Shown: positions 61,532-64,000 of the stretch, one piece after another
Position numbering within the stretch: position 1 is the stretch's first letter
Layout: each line of letters starts with the position of its first letter
Program-made: the position numbers and the translations under genes
Notes under the pieces: model-generated
Told to the model about the DNA's origin: nothing
Databases searched by the model: none
Seen by the model: the letters and a program-made list of their open reading frames with translations, nothing else
Assembly (NCBI GenBank): GCA_963588905.1
Contig: CAVAJF010000031.1
Location: 1 to 64,000, forward strand
DNA: 64,000 nt
Reading direction: 5' to 3'
Source: Butyricicoccus_A sp963588905
GTDB taxonomy: Bacteria > Bacillota > Clostridia > Oscillospirales > Butyricicoccaceae

Positions 61532-61930
61532 TTATTTTCCTACATTGATACGGGTCAGAGCACGCTTGAGTCTTGCCTGCGCTAACTCTTGATCGCGTGC
61601 ATCTGCGTGCTGCTGAAGCATCTGCTCGGCACGCTGACGCGCGCGTTCCGCGCGGCTGACGTCAATGTCTTCCGCCCACTCAAACGTGGTCGCTGCGAGA
61701 TTGACTTCGTTGTCCCGTACAGACAGCATACCACCGATGCAGGCTGCCCGGCGCGTCTCACCATTCTCCCCGGTCACGCGGCATTCACCCATGCCGAGCG
61801 CGGTCAGATATGGGATATGATTCGCCAGAATACTGACATCGCCGTCAATTGTCCGGACAAGCACGCGCTGTGCTTCGCCGTTAAAGAACTCACCGTCTGC
61901 CGTCACAATGCGAAGATGGAATACACTCAT
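61532..61930 (-). CDS. atpC: F-type ATP synthase epsilon subunit
   Basis: A 132-aa subunit of the F1 central stalk, an intrinsic inhibitor in many species. FHLRIVTADGEFFNGEAQRV and the beta-sandwich, followed by a C-terminal helical hairpin (AERARQRAEQMLQQ). It starts 3 bases after the atpD stop; AAGGGGG is the ribosome binding site. Confidence 0.97.
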   Translation of the reverse strand: MSVFHLRIVTADGEFFNGEAQRVLVRTIDGDVSILANHIPYLTALGMGECRVTGENGETRRAACIGGMLSVRDNEVNLAATTFEWAEDIDVSRAERARQRAEQMLQQHADARDQELAQARLKRALTRINVGK

Positions 61931-61933
61931 GCG

Positions 61934-63331
61934 TTATTCCCCCTTCTTGGCTTTTTCCACGGCCTCCTCGATGGTTCCGACAAACAGGAACGCAGACTCC
62001 GGCAGATCATCGTGCTTGCCTTCCAGAATTTCACGGAAGCCGCGAATGGTCTCCTTGAGCGGAACATACTTGCCCTTGATGCCGGTAAACTGCTCGCCGA
62101 CAGTAAACGGCTGCGACAGGAAGCGCTGAATCTTACGCGCACGGGCTACCGTGAGCTTATCTTCCTCAGACAGCTCGTCCATACCCATGATCGCAATAAT
62201 ATCCTGCAGCTCTTTATAGCGCTGCAAGACGCGCTGTACCTGGCGTGCGACATCATAGTGCTCCTGACCGAGAATTTCCGGTGTCAGAATGCGGCTGGTG
62301 GATTCCAGCGGATCAACGGCCGGATAAATGCCCTGCGAAGCAATGCCGCGGTCAAGTACCGTCGTTGCATCCAGATGCGTAAACGTCGTCGCCGGAGCCG
62401 GGTCAGTCAAGTCATCCGCCGGCACATAGACAGCCTGTACGGACGTGATAGAGCCGCGCTTGGTGGATGTAATACGTTCCTGCAATGCACCCATTTCGGT
62501 TGCCAGCGTCGGCTGGTAGCCTACTGCGGACGGCATACGGCCGAGCAGCGCGGATACCTCCGAGCCTGCCTGCGTGAAACGGAAAATGTTGTCGATAAAC
62601 AGCAGCACATCCTGATTCTCGCGGTCACGGAAATACTCTGCCATCGTCAGACCGGACAGAGCGACACGCATACGTGCTCCTGGCGGCTCGTTCATCTGGC
62701 CGTACACCAGTGCGGTCTTGTTCAGAACGCCGGACTCTGCCATTTCGCCGTACAGGTCATTGCCCTCACGGGTGCGCTCGCCGACACCGGAGAATACCGA
62801 GATGCCGCCGTGCTCCTTTGCGACGTTGTTAATCAGCTCCTGAATCAGGACGGTCTTGCCTACACCGGCGCCGCCGAACAGACCGATCTTGCCGCCCTTT
62901 GCATACGGGCAAATCAGGTCAACGACTTTGATGCCGGTTTCCAAAATATTTACCGCACCTTCCTGCTCCTCAAAGGTCGGAGCCGGACGATGAATTTCCC
63001 ACTTTTCTTCGGTCTTTACCGGTTCGCCGTTGTCAATCGGCTGACCGAGCAGATTGAACATGCGTCCCAGCGTCTCTTCGCCGACTGGCACGCGGATGGA
63101 TCCGCCGGTATCGACTGCCTTTGCACCGCGAACCAGACCATCTGTCGAGCTCATGGCGATGCAGCGGGCCGTGTTGTCGCCGATATGCTGTGCCACCTCA
63201 GCGATAATGGTTTCGCCGTGGTTATCTACTTCCAGTGCATTGAGAAGGTTAGGAAGCTGTCCGTCTGCAAATTTCACATCAAGTACCGGGCCGATAACCT
63301 GCGACACGGTACCCACGTTTTGCTCGTTCAT
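61934..63331 (-). CDS. atpD: F-type ATP synthase beta subunit
   Basis: A 465-aa catalytic subunit. Walker A GLFGGAGVGKTVLIQE, the catalytic-Glu region GVGERTREGND and Walker B VLLFIDNIFRFTQAGSEVSALLGRMPSAVGYQPTLA are intact. The second of two close ATGs (63331) is preferred because AAGGAG stands 8 bases before it. Confidence 0.99.
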   Translation of the reverse strand: MNEQNVGTVSQVIGPVLDVKFADGQLPNLLNALEVDNHGETIIAEVAQHIGDNTARCIAMSSTDGLVRGAKAVDTGGSIRVPVGEETLGRMFNLLGQPIDNGEPVKTEEKWEIHRPAPTFEEQEGAVNILETGIKVVDLICPYAKGGKIGLFGGAGVGKTVLIQELINNVAKEHGGISVFSGVGERTREGNDLYGEMAESGVLNKTALVYGQMNEPPGARMRVALSGLTMAEYFRDRENQDVLLFIDNIFRFTQAGSEVSALLGRMPSAVGYQPTLATEMGALQERITSTKRGSITSVQAVYVPADDLTDPAPATTFTHLDATTVLDRGIASQGIYPAVDPLESTSRILTPEILGQEHYDVARQVQRVLQRYKELQDIIAIMGMDELSEEDKLTVARARKIQRFLSQPFTVGEQFTGIKGKYVPLKETIRGFREILEGKHDDLPESAFLFVGTIEEAVEKAKKGE

Positions 63332-63378
63332 GCACATTTCTCCTTCTTAGTTTCTTTGCTTGCGCGGCGGAAGGGCGA

Positions 63379-64000
63379 TCACTCTTCGCCCTCCGCACCT
63401 GCTACAATCTCCGTAATCTCCTGCGTAATCGCGCCCTGACGAGCACGGTTATACTTCAGGCTCAGATCTTCTATCATATCGTCCGCATTCTTGCTTGCAG
63501 AATCCATCGCCGTGCGGCGTGCCGCCTGCTCCGATGCATAGGACTGACACAGCGCGCCATAAAAGATACCGGCGATGTACTCCGGCACAATCGCATTGAA
63601 CACGGTCTCCGGACTCGGCTCATACAGCGTCATCGCGCCGCTTTCGTTTTTCGCCTCGCTCTTTTCATACGGTACCGGCAATACCTGCATGACCGTCGCG
63701 TGCTGGGTCAGCATGGACACGAAATTGGTGTACACGATATAAATCGCATCAAAGGAACCTTTGACAAATTCGCTGGAGAGAAAATGCGCCGCAGTATGAC
63801 AGTTGCCAATGCTCGCATCCTCTGCCACGGTATACGCCTCGGTCAAAATTTCCATATTTCGTCTCTTGCAGTATTCCATTGCCTTTTTGCCAACCGGCAC
63901 GGTGCACACCTGCGCCCCGTTCTGCTGCGCGATATGGCTCTCAAGCAGCTTCATGACATTGCTGTTGTAGCCGCCCGCGAGTCCTCTGTCACCGGCAATG
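63379..64000 (-). CDS. atpG: F-type ATP synthase gamma subunit, C-terminal part
   Basis: The gene runs off the right edge; its visible 5' part reads IAGDRGLAGGYNSNV, the hallmark of the gamma subunit N-terminal third. The C-terminal helix that forms the rotor shaft (ASKNADDMIEDLSLKYNRARQGAITQEITEIVAGA) is complete. atpD follows after 47 bases. Confidence 0.97.
   Translation of the reverse strand, partial: IAGDRGLAGGYNSNVMKLLESHIAQQNGAQVCTVPVGKKAMEYCKRRNMEILTEAYTVAEDASIGNCHTAAHFLSSEFVKGSFDAIYIVYTNFVSMLTQHATVMQVLPVPYEKSEAKNESGAMTLYEPSPETVFNAIVPEYIAGIFYGALCQSYASEQAARRTAMDSASKNADDMIEDLSLKYNRARQGAITQEITEIVAGAEGEE

Noticed and set aside
1..64000. CRISPR arrays, tRNA or rRNA genes, insertion sequences, attachment sites
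   Set aside because: Reading the intergenic regions I found no regularly spaced repeats, no tRNA T-arm/acceptor patterns and no transposase or integrase reading frame.

Overview
The window reads as chromosome from a moderately GC-rich anaerobic Firmicute of class Clostridia, probably a gut Oscillospirales relative such as a Butyricicoccus/Agathobaculum-like organism. This is inferred from the glycyl radical enzyme (GRE), pyruvate:ferredoxin and indolepyruvate:ferredoxin oxidoreductases, SLH-domain surface proteins, a sigma-54 system, RecD2, a YerC-type TrpR homologue and Gram-positive sigma-A promoters. I saw no rRNA or tRNA gene, CRISPR array, prophage or insertion sequence.

Region 1 (1-14.9 kb) is anaerobic catabolism and its regulators. 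On the minus strand a GRE, its radical-SAM activase, an AraC-type regulator and the first 18 codons of a probable HpaB/4-hydroxybutyryl-CoA-dehydratase-family enzyme lie in a row. A near-consensus sigma-54 (-24/-12) promoter sits just upstream of the GRE. Next come an opine-dehydrogenase-family oxidoreductase, a TetR regulator, a divergent pyruvate:ferredoxin oxidoreductase and a LUD protein. Four copies of one 13-bp palindrome (TGACY-N3-RGTCA) sit on the two promoters flanking the TetR gene. A sigma-54 activator and rpoN itself follow, divergently transcribed.

Region 2 (14.9-26.1 kb) is envelope and transport: an SLH-anchored M15 peptidase, trkA-trkH potassium uptake, a sodium:solute symporter with a palindromic operator in its promoter, a large SLH protein with BspA-type leucine-rich repeats and an embedded putative cysteine peptidase, and a YczE-like membrane protein coupled to an amidohydrolase.

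Region 3 (26-32 kb, minus) is 2-oxo-acid/aryl-acid metabolism: yerC, iorA, iorB and a phenylacetate-CoA-ligase-like gene, preceded by a separate acyl-CoA synthetase.

Region 4 (32-41.8 kb) holds cell-wall and housekeeping genes: a VanY-like carboxypeptidase, an ECF sigma/anti-sigma pair, a UgtP/MGDG-synthase-like glycosyltransferase, murC, mreB, comFC and recD2. A compact locus at 41.3-41.7 kb has all the parts of a type I toxin-antitoxin module: a 32-aa membrane peptide, a convergent antisense RNA promoter, a shared terminator, long inverted repeats and an anti-Shine-Dalgarno leader.

Region 5 (41.7-54.9 kb, minus) is the rpoB-rpoC / ybxF-rpsL-rpsG-fusA / tuf information-processing block. It is not preceded by rplKAJL and is interrupted by a small membrane-protein gene. 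Region 6 (55-64 kb) holds a histidine phosphatase, an orphan rfbA, an AEC transporter with a coupled 62-aa membrane peptide, a candidate small RNA, a three-gene envelope cluster and the 3' end of the F-type ATP synthase operon (atpG-atpD-atpC).
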